This document shows positions 16,127-24,266 of a DNA stretch of 26,472 bases, piece after piece. Source of the DNA: an uncultured Faecalibacterium sp. (lineage in GTDB: Bacteria > Bacillota > Clostridia > Oscillospirales > Ruminococcaceae). Within the stretch, counting starts at the first letter, position 1. The number at the start of each line of letters is the position of its first letter. The position numbers and the translations under genes were made by a program. The notes beneath the pieces are model-generated. The model was not told where the DNA came from. It made no database searches and saw only the letters and a list, made by a program, of their open reading frames with translations. The stretch spans positions 1 through 26,472 of the forward strand of contig CAAHET010000130.1 of the NCBI GenBank assembly GCA_900772565.1, in the 5' to 3' direction.

Positions 16127-16292
16127 GATGTTTGCGGCCCTAAATTTTTAACAGGGACGCAAACCACCGTGGAAAACCCGTTTACAGTCTGCCCCCTTGC
16201 GGCAGCGGGGATGCACTATGACCGCCATGTAAATTTCGTATGGCAGATATACCAAAAATTCTCTTTACTTTTTGGCAGTTCGGTTCTATACT

Positions 16293-16418
16293 GATTGCGG
16301 CGTTTACGCTGTTTTCCCATTAATCGCAAGGCAAGAATTAGCGTAAATTTAAAGCAGCATATTTGCGATATGCAATTCAACGCTGTTGCCGTCACATTAA
16401 AAAGTTGAATTGCGATAT
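16293..16418 (+). promoter_or_regulatory. Inverted- and direct-repeat cluster upstream of the MATE gene
   Basis: It contains TTTACGCT (16303-16310) facing AGCGTAAA (16340-16347), GCAATTCAAC (16372-16381) facing GTTGAATTGC (16404-16413), and the direct repeat TTGCGATAT at 16363-16371 and 16410-16418. The last copy ends 26 bases before the MATE start. This looks like a regulator-binding region, but I cannot place a convincing -35/-10 pair or name a regulator. Confidence 0.45.
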
Positions 16419-16444
16419 AGTCGTTATAGAGGAGGATTTTTGCA

Positions 16445-17866
16445 ATGAATAAGGATCTGACGGTGGGCAAGCCGTCACAGGTATTGTGGCAATTCTGTCT
16501 GCCCATGTTCGGCAGCATCATTTTCCAGCAGCTGTACAACATCGCCGACAGTCTGGTGGCGGGCAAGTTCATCGGCGAGAATGCACTGGCTGCGGTGGGC
16601 AACAGCTACGAGATCACCCTGATCTTCATCGCCTTTGCCTTTGGCTGCAACATCGGCTGCTCGGTCATCGTGTCCCGCTACTTCGGCGCAAAGGAATACG
16701 GTGAGATGAAGACTTCGGTCTACACCTCCCTCATCGGTTCTGCGGTGCTGTGCGCCGTGCTGATGGGCATTGGTCTGCTGGGCTGCGACGCCCTGCTGGA
16801 GCTCATCAATACCCCGGAGGAGATCCTTGCGGATTCCGCGCTGTATCTGGATATCTACGTTCTGGGTCTGCCCTTCATGTTCTTCTACAACATTGCCACC
16901 GGCATCTTCTCTGCCCTTGGCGACAGCAAGACCCCCTTCTACTTCCTTGCAGTCTCTTCTTTGTCCAACATCGGCGTGGACATCCTGTTTGTGGCAGGTT
17001 TCAAGATGGGCATTGCCGGTGTGGCATGGGCTACCTTCCTGTGTCAGGGTGTCAGCTGCGTGCTGGCCATGGTGGTGGTGTTCCGCCGCATCCGCGCTTT
17101 CCACACCACGGGTCATGTGCAGCTGTTCTCTTGGAATATGCTGGGCAAGGTGGCTGTGGTGGCTGTGCCCAGCATTCTGCAGCAGAGCTTTGTCTCGGTG
17201 GGCAACATCATCCTGCAGAGCATCATCAACACCTTTGGTGCCAGCGTCATTGCAGGCTACTCTGCCGCCGTCAAGCTGAACAACATGGTCATCACCTCCT
17301 TTACCACCTTGGGCAACGGCATCTCCAACTACACCTCCCAGAACATGGGTGCAGGCAAGATGGACCGCGTGAAGGAAGGTTTTGGCGCAGGCCGCAATCT
17401 GGTGTGGCTGCTGTGCGTGCCGCTGGTGGTGCTGTACTTCTTCTTTGGCCGCTTTTTGCTGCTGCTGTTCATGAACGACCCGCAGGGCCCCGCCATTGAC
17501 ACCGGTATGCTGTTTTTGCGCATCCTTTCTCCCTTCTACTTTGTGGTGTCGGTCAAGCTGGTGGCAGACGGCATCCTGCGAGGCTGCGGCCTGATGGTGC
17601 GGTTCATGATCGCCACCTTCACCGATCTGATCCTGCGCGTAGGCATTGCCGCCGTGCTCAGCGCCACCGCGCTGGGCTCCACCGGCATCTGGATGGCATG
17701 GCCTGTGGGCTGGTGCATCGGCACGGCGCTTTCCATGGCATTCTACGTCACCGCCATCCGCAAGGCACTGGCAGAGCCGGTGGCTGTTGCCGAGGCCGAG
17801 GGACAAGCCGCAGAGACCCGCGCCGAGGCCGAATTTGCCGCCGATGCCGAGATGGAGACCCTGTAA
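16445..17866 (+). CDS. MATE-family efflux transporter
   Basis: A 473-residue multidrug and toxic compound extrusion family protein with about twelve membrane segments. Expected to export cationic or drug-like compounds using a Na+ or H+ gradient. The N-terminus has the typical PSQVLWQFCLPMFGSIIFQQLYN, then the conserved VGNSYEI and NIGCSVIVSRYFGAKE segments; the second half begins near SWNMLGKVAVVAVPSILQQ, showing the family's internal duplication. The last 25 residues are a cytosolic Ala/Glu-rich acidic tail, unusual but probably unstructured. ATG at 16445 follows GAGGAGG at a normal distance. It stands alone and is preceded by a repeat-rich control region. After the stop, 17931-17956 has only a weak GCAC-GTGC hairpin before a T-rich run. 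The substrate is unknown. Confidence 0.93.
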   Translation: MNKDLTVGKPSQVLWQFCLPMFGSIIFQQLYNIADSLVAGKFIGENALAAVGNSYEITLIFIAFAFGCNIGCSVIVSRYFGAKEYGEMKTSVYTSLIGSAVLCAVLMGIGLLGCDALLELINTPEEILADSALYLDIYVLGLPFMFFYNIATGIFSALGDSKTPFYFLAVSSLSNIGVDILFVAGFKMGIAGVAWATFLCQGVSCVLAMVVVFRRIRAFHTTGHVQLFSWNMLGKVAVVAVPSILQQSFVSVGNIILQSIINTFGASVIAGYSAAVKLNNMVITSFTTLGNGISNYTSQNMGAGKMDRVKEGFGAGRNLVWLLCVPLVVLYFFFGRFLLLLFMNDPQGPAIDTGMLFLRILSPFYFVVSVKLVADGILRGCGLMVRFMIATFTDLILRVGIAAVLSATALGSTGIWMAWPVGWCIGTALSMAFYVTAIRKALAEPVAVAEAEGQAAETRAEAEFAADAEMETL

Positions 17867-18011
17867 CCTTTTTGCAACCTGTGAATCCGTTTCATGTCAC
17901 AGATAAACAAAATGAGCAATTTGAAATAGTGCACAAAATCGTGCTTTAATTTTTGTATAAAGTATCAACAAAGCCGAGAAAATGCGCCCAAAAGTATGGA
18001 CGGTTTGTGAA

Positions 18012-18040
18012 TTGCGGATTTGAACACGGATAGCTATAAT
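18012..18040 (+). promoter_or_regulatory. Probable livK promoter
   Basis: TTGCGG (18012-18017), 17 bases, then a perfect TATAAT (18035-18040). The predicted start is near 18047, only about eight bases before a terminator-like hairpin. Confidence 0.6.
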
Positions 18041-18054
18041 AACAGACAAGAACA

Positions 18055-18099
18055 GAAGCAAGGCCGCTTTTAGAGGGGAAGGGCCTTGCTTCCGTTTTT
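18055..18099 (+). terminator. Terminator-like hairpin in the livK leader
   Basis: An 11-bp perfect stem (GAAGCAAGGCC 18055-18065 with 18082-18092), a 16-base loop, then CG and five T. It lies between the proposed livK promoter and the livK ribosome binding site (GGAGGAG near 18129). It may attenuate livK or end the MATE transcript. Confidence 0.75.
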
Positions 18100-18140
18100 A
18101 TCAATTTATCTTATAAAACACTCCGAAGGAGGAGATTTTT

Positions 18141-19364
18141 ATGAAAAAGATGATCACTCGTCGTCAGTTCATGGCCGCTGCCGGTGTTGTTGCCGCAGCA
18201 AGCGCTCTGACTGCCTGCGGCGGTTCTTCCGCAAGCACTGCCGCTCCTTCTGCTGCCGGTTCTACCGCCGGTTCCGCTGCTGCTTCCGGCAGCACCATCA
18301 AGGTGGGTGTGATGGGCCCCTTGACCGGTGACGCTTCCGTTTACGGTCAGGCTGTTGTAAACGGTGCCAGCCTGTACATGAAGCAGGTCAATGCCGATGG
18401 CGGTGTCAACGGCAAGCAGCTGGAGATCATCACCATGGACGAGCAGGGCGATGCTACGCAGGCTGTTACCTGCTTTACCAAGATGGTGGATCAGGGCATC
18501 ACCGCTTTGGTGGGCGATGTTACCACCACCCCGACGCTGGCTGTCGCCGCTGAGAGCGCCGATTACAATATGCCCATGGTCACCGCTTCCGCTACTGCCG
18601 AGGCTGTTACCTACGATGCCGAGACCGACACCGTGAACGCCAACGTGTTCCGTGCAACCTTCACCGACCCGTTCCAGGGCATCAAGATGGCTGACTACGC
18701 TTACAAGAAGCTGGGCTACACCAAGGCAGCCGTTATCTTCCAGAAGGGCGCTGACTACAACGAGGGTCTGGCCGAGAATTTCGTGACCGAGTTCGAGAGC
18801 CTGGGCGGCACCGTTGTCGATCAGGAGAGCTACTCTGAGGGCGATGTGGACTACAAGACCCAGCTGACCACCATTCTGGGCAAGGGTCCCGAGGTGGTGT
18901 TCTGCCCCAACTACTATCAGGAAATTGGTCAGATCCTTGCGCAGGCCGAGAGTGTTGGCCTGAACGTTCCCTTCCTGGGCGGCGACGGCTGGGATGGTCT
19001 GGAGGGCTACGCTACCGCCGACCAGCTGAAGGATGCTTACTTCTGCGCAAACTACGCAAAGGGCTCCAACCCCGACTTTGAGAACGCCTACAAGGCCGAG
19101 TACGGCGAGGAGTACCCCAACGGCTTTGCACCTCTGGGCTACGATGCAGCCATGACCGTTGTGTACGGCATCAAGGCAGCTGAGGAGCAGGGTCTCGAGG
19201 CTGGCTCTGACGAGTACAAGCAGGCCGTCATCGATGCCATTGCCGGCGGCACCATCGAGGGCATCACCGGCACCTTTACCTTCGACGAGCACCACAACCC
19301 TGTCAAGCAGACCGCTATCCTGTGCTTTGACGGCGCAACCCCCGTGCTGAAGGAAATGTTCTGA
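18141..19364 (+). CDS. livK: Branched-chain-amino-acid-type ABC importer, substrate-binding lipoprotein
   Basis: A 407-residue solute-binding protein of the LivK/Leu-Ile-Val (Peripla_BP_6) type, anchored outside the membrane. The signal region has a twin-arginine-like TRRQFM (6-11) and lipobox LTAC with lipidated C26. A low-complexity Ser/Ala linker (about 29-50) precedes the binding domain, which opens KVGVMGPLTGDASVYGQ and contains INADGG-like VNADGGVNGKQLEI and the binding-pocket stretch MPMVTASATAEAVT. ATG at 18141 follows AAGGAGGAG. The permease and ATPase genes follow in order after a terminator, the usual design for making excess binding protein. Liv-type systems may carry Leu/Ile/Val, other amino acids, amides or urea; the substrate is not certain. 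Confidence 0.93.
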   Translation: MKKMITRRQFMAAAGVVAAASALTACGGSSASTAAPSAAGSTAGSAAASGSTIKVGVMGPLTGDASVYGQAVVNGASLYMKQVNADGGVNGKQLEIITMDEQGDATQAVTCFTKMVDQGITALVGDVTTTPTLAVAAESADYNMPMVTASATAEAVTYDAETDTVNANVFRATFTDPFQGIKMADYAYKKLGYTKAAVIFQKGADYNEGLAENFVTEFESLGGTVVDQESYSEGDVDYKTQLTTILGKGPEVVFCPNYYQEIGQILAQAESVGLNVPFLGGDGWDGLEGYATADQLKDAYFCANYAKGSNPDFENAYKAEYGEEYPNGFAPLGYDAAMTVVYGIKAAEEQGLEAGSDEYKQAVIDAIAGGTIEGITGTFTFDEHHNPVKQTAILCFDGATPVLKEMF

Positions 19365-19426
19365 TCTGCGCCGTTCCATCCACCGGTGATGGAGCCGCCC
19401 GCACAGAGCAAACCCCATGATTTTCT

Positions 19427-19474
19427 GGAGAACGCCGGAACAGCTTTTTTCTGGTCAGGCGTTCTCCGTTTTTT
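19427..19474 (+). terminator. Terminator between livK and livH
   Basis: A 10-bp perfect stem GGAGAACGCC / GGCGTTCTCC (19427-19436, 19458-19467) with a 21-base loop, followed by G and six T. Partial termination here would give more livK than permease message. Confidence 0.88.
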
Positions 19475-19518
19475 ATATCAAAAAGTGTAAACGCCGCAAA
19501 GAAAGGAAGTATCCAACC

Positions 19519-20397
19519 ATGACAGTGTTCTTTAGCCAGCTGATCAACGGCTTGTCCCTTGGCAGCATCTATGCACTGATCGCACTGGGCTACAGCATGG
19601 TGTACGGCATTATCCTGCTGCTGAACTTTGCCCACGGCGATGTCATCATGGTGGGCGCATATATGTCGTGGTTCGTCATGAACCAGCTGGGTCTTGGCCC
19701 GGTCACCGCTGTGTGCGCCACCATCATCACCTGCACGCTGCTGGGCGTGGTGATCGAAAAAATCGCCTACACCCCCCTGCGCAGCGCACCCCGCATCTCG
19801 CTGCTGATCACCGCCATTGGTGTCTCCTTCTTTCTGGAGTACACGGCAGAACTGATCCTCGGCTCGGGTGCAAAGGTGATCCCCGCCTACTACACCAACC
19901 AGACCTTCCATCTGGGCAAGGTGCCGCTGGGTCTTACCTCCATCATCACGCTGGTGGTCACCGTGCTGTCCATGCTGGTGCTCACCTTTCTGGTGCAAAA
20001 GACTAAGCTTGGCAAGGCCATGCGCGCCGTTTCGGAGGATATGGATGCTGCCCGCCTGATGGGCATCAACGTCAACAGCACCATTTCCTTTACCTTTGCC
20101 GTTGGCTCGGCGCTGGCGGGCATCGGCAGCGTGCTGTACTGCTGCTCCTACCCGCAGGCTACCCCCACCATGGGCTCCATGCTGGGTCTGAAAGCCTTCG
20201 TTGCCGCCGTGCTGGGCGGCATCGGCTCCATTCCGGGCGCCATGATCGGCGGCATTGCCATCGGCCTGTGCGAGTGCTTTGTTTCCGCCATCGGCCTTTC
20301 CGCCTGGAAGGACGCTGTTACGTTTGCAATTCTGATCATCGTGCTGCTGGTCAAGCCCACGGGCTTCCTTGGCCGCAGGGTGCAGGAAAAGGTGTAA
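19519..20397 (+). CDS. livH: Branched-chain-amino-acid-type ABC permease LivH
   Basis: A 292-residue integral membrane permease that forms half of the importer channel. It starts MTVFFSQLINGLSLGSIYALIALGY, the conserved LivH opening, and continues with YGIILLLNFAHGD and the later ABC-interacting region around MGINVNSTISFTFAVGSALAGIG and PGAMIGG. The start is set at ATG 19519, which has AAAGGAAG nine bases upstream. The open frame extends upstream to 19417, but that part runs through the terminator hairpin and has no ribosome binding site. livM follows after 12 bases. Confident call; the substrate is as uncertain as for livK. Confidence 0.95.
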   Translation: MTVFFSQLINGLSLGSIYALIALGYSMVYGIILLLNFAHGDVIMVGAYMSWFVMNQLGLGPVTAVCATIITCTLLGVVIEKIAYTPLRSAPRISLLITAIGVSFFLEYTAELILGSGAKVIPAYYTNQTFHLGKVPLGLTSIITLVVTVLSMLVLTFLVQKTKLGKAMRAVSEDMDAARLMGINVNSTISFTFAVGSALAGIGSVLYCCSYPQATPTMGSMLGLKAFVAAVLGGIGSIPGAMIGGIAIGLCECFVSAIGLSAWKDAVTFAILIIVLLVKPTGFLGRRVQEKV

Positions 20398-20409
20398 GGG
20401 GGCATAACG

Positions 20410-21438
20410 ATGAAAACCAACCGTAAAACCATCAAAATGCCCGTGCGCTACCTGATGAACGCCGTGCTGGTGGCGCTGCTGTTCGTGGGGCTTTCCTTCC
20501 TCACCCAGAATGTGCTGTCCACCTACCAGAACAAGGTGCTGCTGACCGTGGGCATCAACATCATTCTGGCTGTCTCGCTGAACGTTGCCACCGGTTATCT
20601 GGGGCAGCTGCCGCTGGGTCACGCCGGTTTTATGGCCGTGGGTGCCTACACCTGCGCGCTGTTTACGAAGTATTCCAACCTGCCCAAGGGCGTTGCCTTT
20701 GTTATCGGTCTGGTGCTGGCATGGATCATGGCCGGGCTGTTCGGGGTGCTCATCGGCATCCCCGCCCTGCGCCTGACCGGCGACTATCTGGCCATCCTGA
20801 CGCTGGGCTTTGGCGAGATCATCCGCATCACCTTGAACAACATTGATGATGTGCTGGGCTTCAAGCTGTTCTACGGCGCAAAGGGCCTGAAGAACATCCC
20901 CAAGTACTCCAACTACTGGAATGTGTTCCTGTGCGTGGTCATCACCTGCTTCCTCATCCACGCCATGATGAAGAGCCGCCACGGCCGTGCCGTGCTGGCC
21001 ATCCGCGACAACGAGATCGCCGCCGAAAGCTGCGGCATCCAGACCACCTACTATAAGGTGATGGCCTTTGCCTTCTCCGCCGCTTTTGCAGGCTTGGCGG
21101 GCGGCCTGTACGCCTGCTATCTGGGCGTGCTGGATCCCTCCACCTTCGGCTTTATGAAGTCCATCGAAATTCTGGTCATGGTGGTGCTGGGCGGCATGGG
21201 CTCCATGCTGGGCTCCATCCTGTCCGCTACCGTGCTGACCATCCTGCCCGAGGCCACCCGCAGCTTTGAGAGCTACCGCATGGTGGTCTACTCGCTGGTG
21301 CTGGTGCTGATGATGATCTTCCGCCCGGGCGGACTGCTGGGCAGCTACGATTTCTCCCTGAGCCGCATCGTGGAAAAGGCCGTGAACGGCGAACTGTTCC
21401 GCAAACATACCGAAAAGGAGGCCGCTGACCATGAGTGA
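20410..21438 (+). CDS. livM: Branched-chain-amino-acid-type ABC permease LivM
   Basis: A 342-residue second permease subunit. It shows the family segments NIILAVSLNVATGYLGQLPLGHAGFMAVGAY near residues 55-85, GDYLAILTLGFGEI, and the coupling region AVLAIRDNEIAAESCGI followed by AFAGLAGGLYA. The ATG at 20410 follows AAGGGGGC. Its TGA overlaps the start of livG by eight bases, which points to translational coupling. Normal length for the family. Confidence 0.95.
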   Translation: MKTNRKTIKMPVRYLMNAVLVALLFVGLSFLTQNVLSTYQNKVLLTVGINIILAVSLNVATGYLGQLPLGHAGFMAVGAYTCALFTKYSNLPKGVAFVIGLVLAWIMAGLFGVLIGIPALRLTGDYLAILTLGFGEIIRITLNNIDDVLGFKLFYGAKGLKNIPKYSNYWNVFLCVVITCFLIHAMMKSRHGRAVLAIRDNEIAAESCGIQTTYYKVMAFAFSAAFAGLAGGLYACYLGVLDPSTFGFMKSIEILVMVVLGGMGSMLGSILSATVLTILPEATRSFESYRMVVYSLVLVLMMIFRPGGLLGSYDFSLSRIVEKAVNGELFRKHTEKEAADHE

Positions 21439-22270
21439 GTTCAAGACCAGACTGCACAGTGTGCCCTCCGGCGGTTTTCTGACCGACCGCGACAAGGACA
21501 AAAAGCCCATTCTGGACGTGCGTGAGCTGGGCATCGACTTCGGCGGTCTGACCGCCGTGGACGACTTTAACCTGATGATCGGCCGCAACGAGATCGCCGG
21601 TCTGATCGGCCCCAACGGCGCAGGCAAGACCACCGTGTTCAACCTGCTCACCAACGTCTACCAGCCCACCCGCGGCTCCATCCTGATCGATGGGATGCCT
21701 ACCGCCGGGAAAAAGACCTATCAGGTCAACCGCATGGGCGTGGCGCGCACCTTCCAGAACATCCGCCTGTTCAAGGAGCTGAGCGTCATCGACAACATCA
21801 AGGTGGGTCTGCACGAGTCCATGAAGTATAATCTGGCGTCCTCCCTGCTGCGGATGCCGAACTACTGGAAAGAGGAAAAGCAGTGCACCGAGCGTGCGCT
21901 GGAACTGCTGGACATCTTCCACATGGCAGACCTTGCCAACGCACAGGCCGGCAGCCTGCCCTATGGCGCACAGCGTCGGTTGGAGATCATGCGCGCACTG
22001 GCTACCGGCCCGAAGCTTCTGCTGCTGGACGAGCCTGCCGCCGGTATGAACCCCTCCGAGACGGCCGAGCTGACCGAAACCATCCGCCGCATCCGCGACG
22101 AGTTCAACATTGCCGTGCTGCTCATTGAGCACGACATGAGCCTTGTCATGGGCATCTGCGAGGGCATTGCGGTGCTGAACTTTGGCCGCATCATCGCCAA
22201 GGGCACCCCGGACGAGATCCGCAATAACCCGCAGGTCATCGAGGCCTATCTGGGCAAAAAGGAGGGCTGA
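21431..22270 (+). CDS. livG: Branched-chain-amino-acid-type ABC ATPase LivG
   Basis: A 279-residue ATP-binding subunit. Walker A is GPNGAGKTT (60-68), the ABC signature appears in the LivG-specific form LPYGAQRRLEIMRAL, and Walker B is LLLLDEPAAGMNP, with the switch histidine in IEHDMSLVM. It carries about 25 extra N-terminal residues before the usual family start; the ATG at 21431 overlaps livM and is kept because the frame and overlap are typical of this operon. livF starts three bases after its stop. Confidence 0.96.
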   Translation: MSEFKTRLHSVPSGGFLTDRDKDKKPILDVRELGIDFGGLTAVDDFNLMIGRNEIAGLIGPNGAGKTTVFNLLTNVYQPTRGSILIDGMPTAGKKTYQVNRMGVARTFQNIRLFKELSVIDNIKVGLHESMKYNLASSLLRMPNYWKEEKQCTERALELLDIFHMADLANAQAGSLPYGAQRRLEIMRALATGPKLLLLDEPAAGMNPSETAELTETIRRIRDEFNIAVLLIEHDMSLVMGICEGIAVLNFGRIIAKGTPDEIRNNPQVIEAYLGKKEG

Positions 22271-22273
22271 GCC

Positions 22274-22987
22274 ATGGCTGATACATTACTGAAGGTAGAC
22301 GGCATCAACGTCTACTACGGCAACATCCACGCCGTGAAGGATATCTCTTTCACCGTCAACGCGGGCGAGATCGTCACCCTGATCGGTGCAAACGGCGCGG
22401 GCAAATCCACCACCCTGAAAACCATTTCCGGCCTTCTGAAGCCCCGCACCGGCGATGTGCTGTACAAGGGCAAAAGCATCAAGGGCGTGCGCGCCCACAA
22501 GATCGTGGAAAGCGGCCTTGCACAGGTGCCGGAGGGACGCCATGTGTTTTTGCACATGACGGTGGACGAGAACCTTGATATGGGCGCTTACACCCAGCCC
22601 GCCTCCACCATTGCCGCCAACAAGGAAAAGGTGTTCACCCTGTTCCCCCGCCTGAAGGAGCGCCGCAAGCAGCTGGCGGGCACCATGTCCGGCGGTGAGC
22701 AGCAGATGCTGGCCATGGGGCGTGCGCTCATGAGCAACGCTTCCATGCTGATGCTGGACGAGCCTTCCATGGGTCTTTCGCCGCTGCTGGTGCAGGAGAT
22801 CTTTGACATCATCCGCGACATCCACAAGGAGGGCATGACCATCCTGCTGGTGGAGCAGAACGCGCAGATGGCGCTTTCGGTGGCCGACCGCGCCTATGTG
22901 CTGGAGACCGGCCGCGTGGTCATGGACGGCACCGGTGCCGAGCTGCTGACCAACGAGCGCGTCCGCAGCGCCTATCTGGGCGGGTAA
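22274..22987 (+). CDS. livF: Branched-chain-amino-acid-type ABC ATPase LivF
   Basis: A 237-residue ATP-binding subunit that pairs with LivG. Walker A is GANGAGKST (38-46), the signature is MSGGEQQMLAMGRALM, Walker B is LMLDEPSMGLSP, and the switch region is VEQNAQMAL. VPEGRHVF is a typical LivF segment. ATG at 22274 has GGAGGGC upstream, inside the end of livG. It is the last gene of the operon; a 16-bp terminator follows 20 bases later. Confidence 0.97.
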   Translation: MADTLLKVDGINVYYGNIHAVKDISFTVNAGEIVTLIGANGAGKSTTLKTISGLLKPRTGDVLYKGKSIKGVRAHKIVESGLAQVPEGRHVFLHMTVDENLDMGAYTQPASTIAANKEKVFTLFPRLKERRKQLAGTMSGGEQQMLAMGRALMSNASMLMLDEPSMGLSPLLVQEIFDIIRDIHKEGMTILLVEQNAQMALSVADRAYVLETGRVVMDGTGAELLTNERVRSAYLGG

Positions 22988-23007
22988 ACGGAAAAATAGT
23001 TTGATTT

Positions 23008-23049
23008 GCAGTTCCGAAACGCCCATGGGCGTTTCGGAACTGCTTTTTT
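23008..23049 (+). terminator. Terminator of the liv operon
   Basis: A perfect 16-bp stem (23008-23023 with 23028-23043) with a CATG loop that is itself palindromic, then six T. The strongest terminator in the window. Confidence 0.95.
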
Positions 23050-23059
23050 CTGCTATCAC

Positions 23060-23088
23060 TTTACTTTCGTAAAAAATTGTGCCATAAT
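23060..23088 (+). promoter_or_regulatory. Probable asnA promoter (extended -10)
   Basis: TTTACT (23060-23065), 17 bases, then CATAAT (23083-23088) with a TG extension one base upstream. The leader of about 75 bases holds two small hairpins, GGCTTT/AAAGCC (23103-23117) and CGCCCCG/CGGGGCG (23119-23143). It is too short for a T-box and shows no T-box sequence. Confidence 0.5.
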
Positions 23089-23172
23089 GGGTGCAGTATT
23101 CCGGCTTTGCAAAAGCCACGCCCCGGCTCGGGAAAGCGGGGCGCAAACCACACAGAATGAGGGGTAAACGTT

Positions 23173-24186
23173 ATGAGCAAGATCATCATCCCGGCAAACT
23201 ACAAACCCGCGCTGAACCTGTACGACACCCAGCGCGCTATCGGCACGGTGAAGCGGCTGTTCGCCGATACCCTGTGCGCCACGCTCAACCTGTACCGCGT
23301 GTCTGCACCGCTGTTTCTGGAGGCTTCCACCGGCCTGAACGACGATTTGAACGGCGTGGAGCGCAAGGTAACCTTTGACATCAAGGACAGCGGCACCGAA
23401 GCACAGGTGGTGCAGTCGCTGGCAAAGTGGAAGCGTCAGGCACTGAAGGACTACGACTTCCGCGTGGGCAAGGGTCTGTACTGCGACATGAACGCCATCC
23501 GCCGGGACGAGGAGCTGGATAACCTCCACTCGGTCTATGTGGACCAGTGGGACTGGGAAAAGATCATCACGGTGGAGGACCGCAACGAGACCTACCTGAA
23601 AAACGTAGTGCGCTGCATCGTGTCTGCGGTGTGCGCCACCGAGATGAACCTGCACGCCATGTTCCCCCAGCTGCAGGATCTGCCCCTGCACACCCCCAAC
23701 GTGACCTTTGTCACCACGCAGGAGCTGGAGGACAAGTACCCGGATCTGACCCCGAAGGAGCGGGAGAACGCCTTTGTCAAGGAGAACGGCACCACCTTCC
23801 TGATGAAGATCGGTGCGCCCCTGCGCAGCGGCAAGCCCCATGATGGCCGCGCCCCGGACTACGACGACTGGGATCTGAACGGCGACCTGCTGTTCTGGAA
23901 CGACCCGCTGCAGTGTAGCTACGAGCTGAGCAGCATGGGCATCCGCGTCAGCCCGGAGAGCATGGACAAGCAGCTGACCATGGCGGGCTGCGACGACCGC
24001 CGCGCACTGCCCTTCCACAAAGCAGTGCTGGCTGGCGAGCTGCCCTACACCATCGGCGGCGGCATCGGCCAGAGCCGCCTGTGCATGCTGCTGCTTGGCA
24101 GTGTCCACATCGGTGAGGTGCAGGCCAGCGTCTGGGACAAGGCCACCCGCGAAGCCTGCGCCAAGGCCGGCATCCCGCTGCTGTAA
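23173..24186 (+). CDS. asnA: Aspartate-ammonia ligase (asparagine synthetase A)
   Basis: A 337-residue AsnA that makes asparagine from aspartate, ammonia and ATP, with a fold like class II aminoacyl-tRNA synthetases. It shows the family segments APLFLEASTGLNDDLNG, HSVYVDQWDWEK, DDWDLNGDLLFWN and the ATP-binding motif GGGIGQSRLCMLLL (from about 296). Length matches the usual 330-340. ATG at 23173 has GAGGGG upstream. It forms its own unit, with a probable promoter at 23060 and a bidirectional terminator after the stop. AsnA uses free ammonia, in line with an anaerobic, ammonia-rich gut habitat. Confidence 0.97.
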   Translation: MSKIIIPANYKPALNLYDTQRAIGTVKRLFADTLCATLNLYRVSAPLFLEASTGLNDDLNGVERKVTFDIKDSGTEAQVVQSLAKWKRQALKDYDFRVGKGLYCDMNAIRRDEELDNLHSVYVDQWDWEKIITVEDRNETYLKNVVRCIVSAVCATEMNLHAMFPQLQDLPLHTPNVTFVTTQELEDKYPDLTPKERENAFVKENGTTFLMKIGAPLRSGKPHDGRAPDYDDWDLNGDLLFWNDPLQCSYELSSMGIRVSPESMDKQLTMAGCDDRRALPFHKAVLAGELPYTIGGGIGQSRLCMLLLGSVHIGEVQASVWDKATREACAKAGIPLL

Positions 24187-24219
24187 GTATTTTTGGTTTC
24201 GTTTTTCTCCCATAAAAAC

Positions 24220-24256
24220 AAGAAGGGACAGCCCGCGGGCTGTCCCTTCTTCTGTT
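24220..24256. terminator. Bidirectional terminator between asnA and the DegV gene
   Basis: A perfect palindromic stem of about 16 bp (24220-24251, centre CCGCGG). CTGTTTT follows on the plus strand and TGTTTTTATG on the minus strand, so it can end both converging genes. Confidence 0.92.
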
Positions 24257-24266
24257 TTATATCCTA

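Noticed and set aside
16100..16294. 64-codon plus-strand ORF in the eno/MATE gap
   Set aside because: It starts inside a GC hairpin, has no ribosome binding site, and resembles no protein I know.
16475..17806. 443-codon open frame on the minus strand
   Set aside because: Antisense to the MATE gene and rich in His/Gln/Asp without any recognisable fold.
17879..17902. CTGTGA...TCACAG inverted pair resembling a CRP site
   Set aside because: The spacing is 12 bases instead of the six needed for a CRP-type site, and its place directly after the MATE stop does not suit a promoter.
19417..19518. N-terminal extension of livH
   Set aside because: It runs through a clear terminator hairpin, and a ribosome binding site precedes ATG 19519, where the conserved LivH sequence begins.
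19315..21654. 779-codon open frame on the minus strand
   Set aside because: Antisense to livH and livM. The His/Gln/Gly-rich sequence lacks domains and has no ribosome binding site or operon partners.
23089..23172. Possible T-box or other riboswitch before asnA
   Set aside because: The leader is only about 75 bases, has two small local hairpins, and shows no T-box sequence or terminator.
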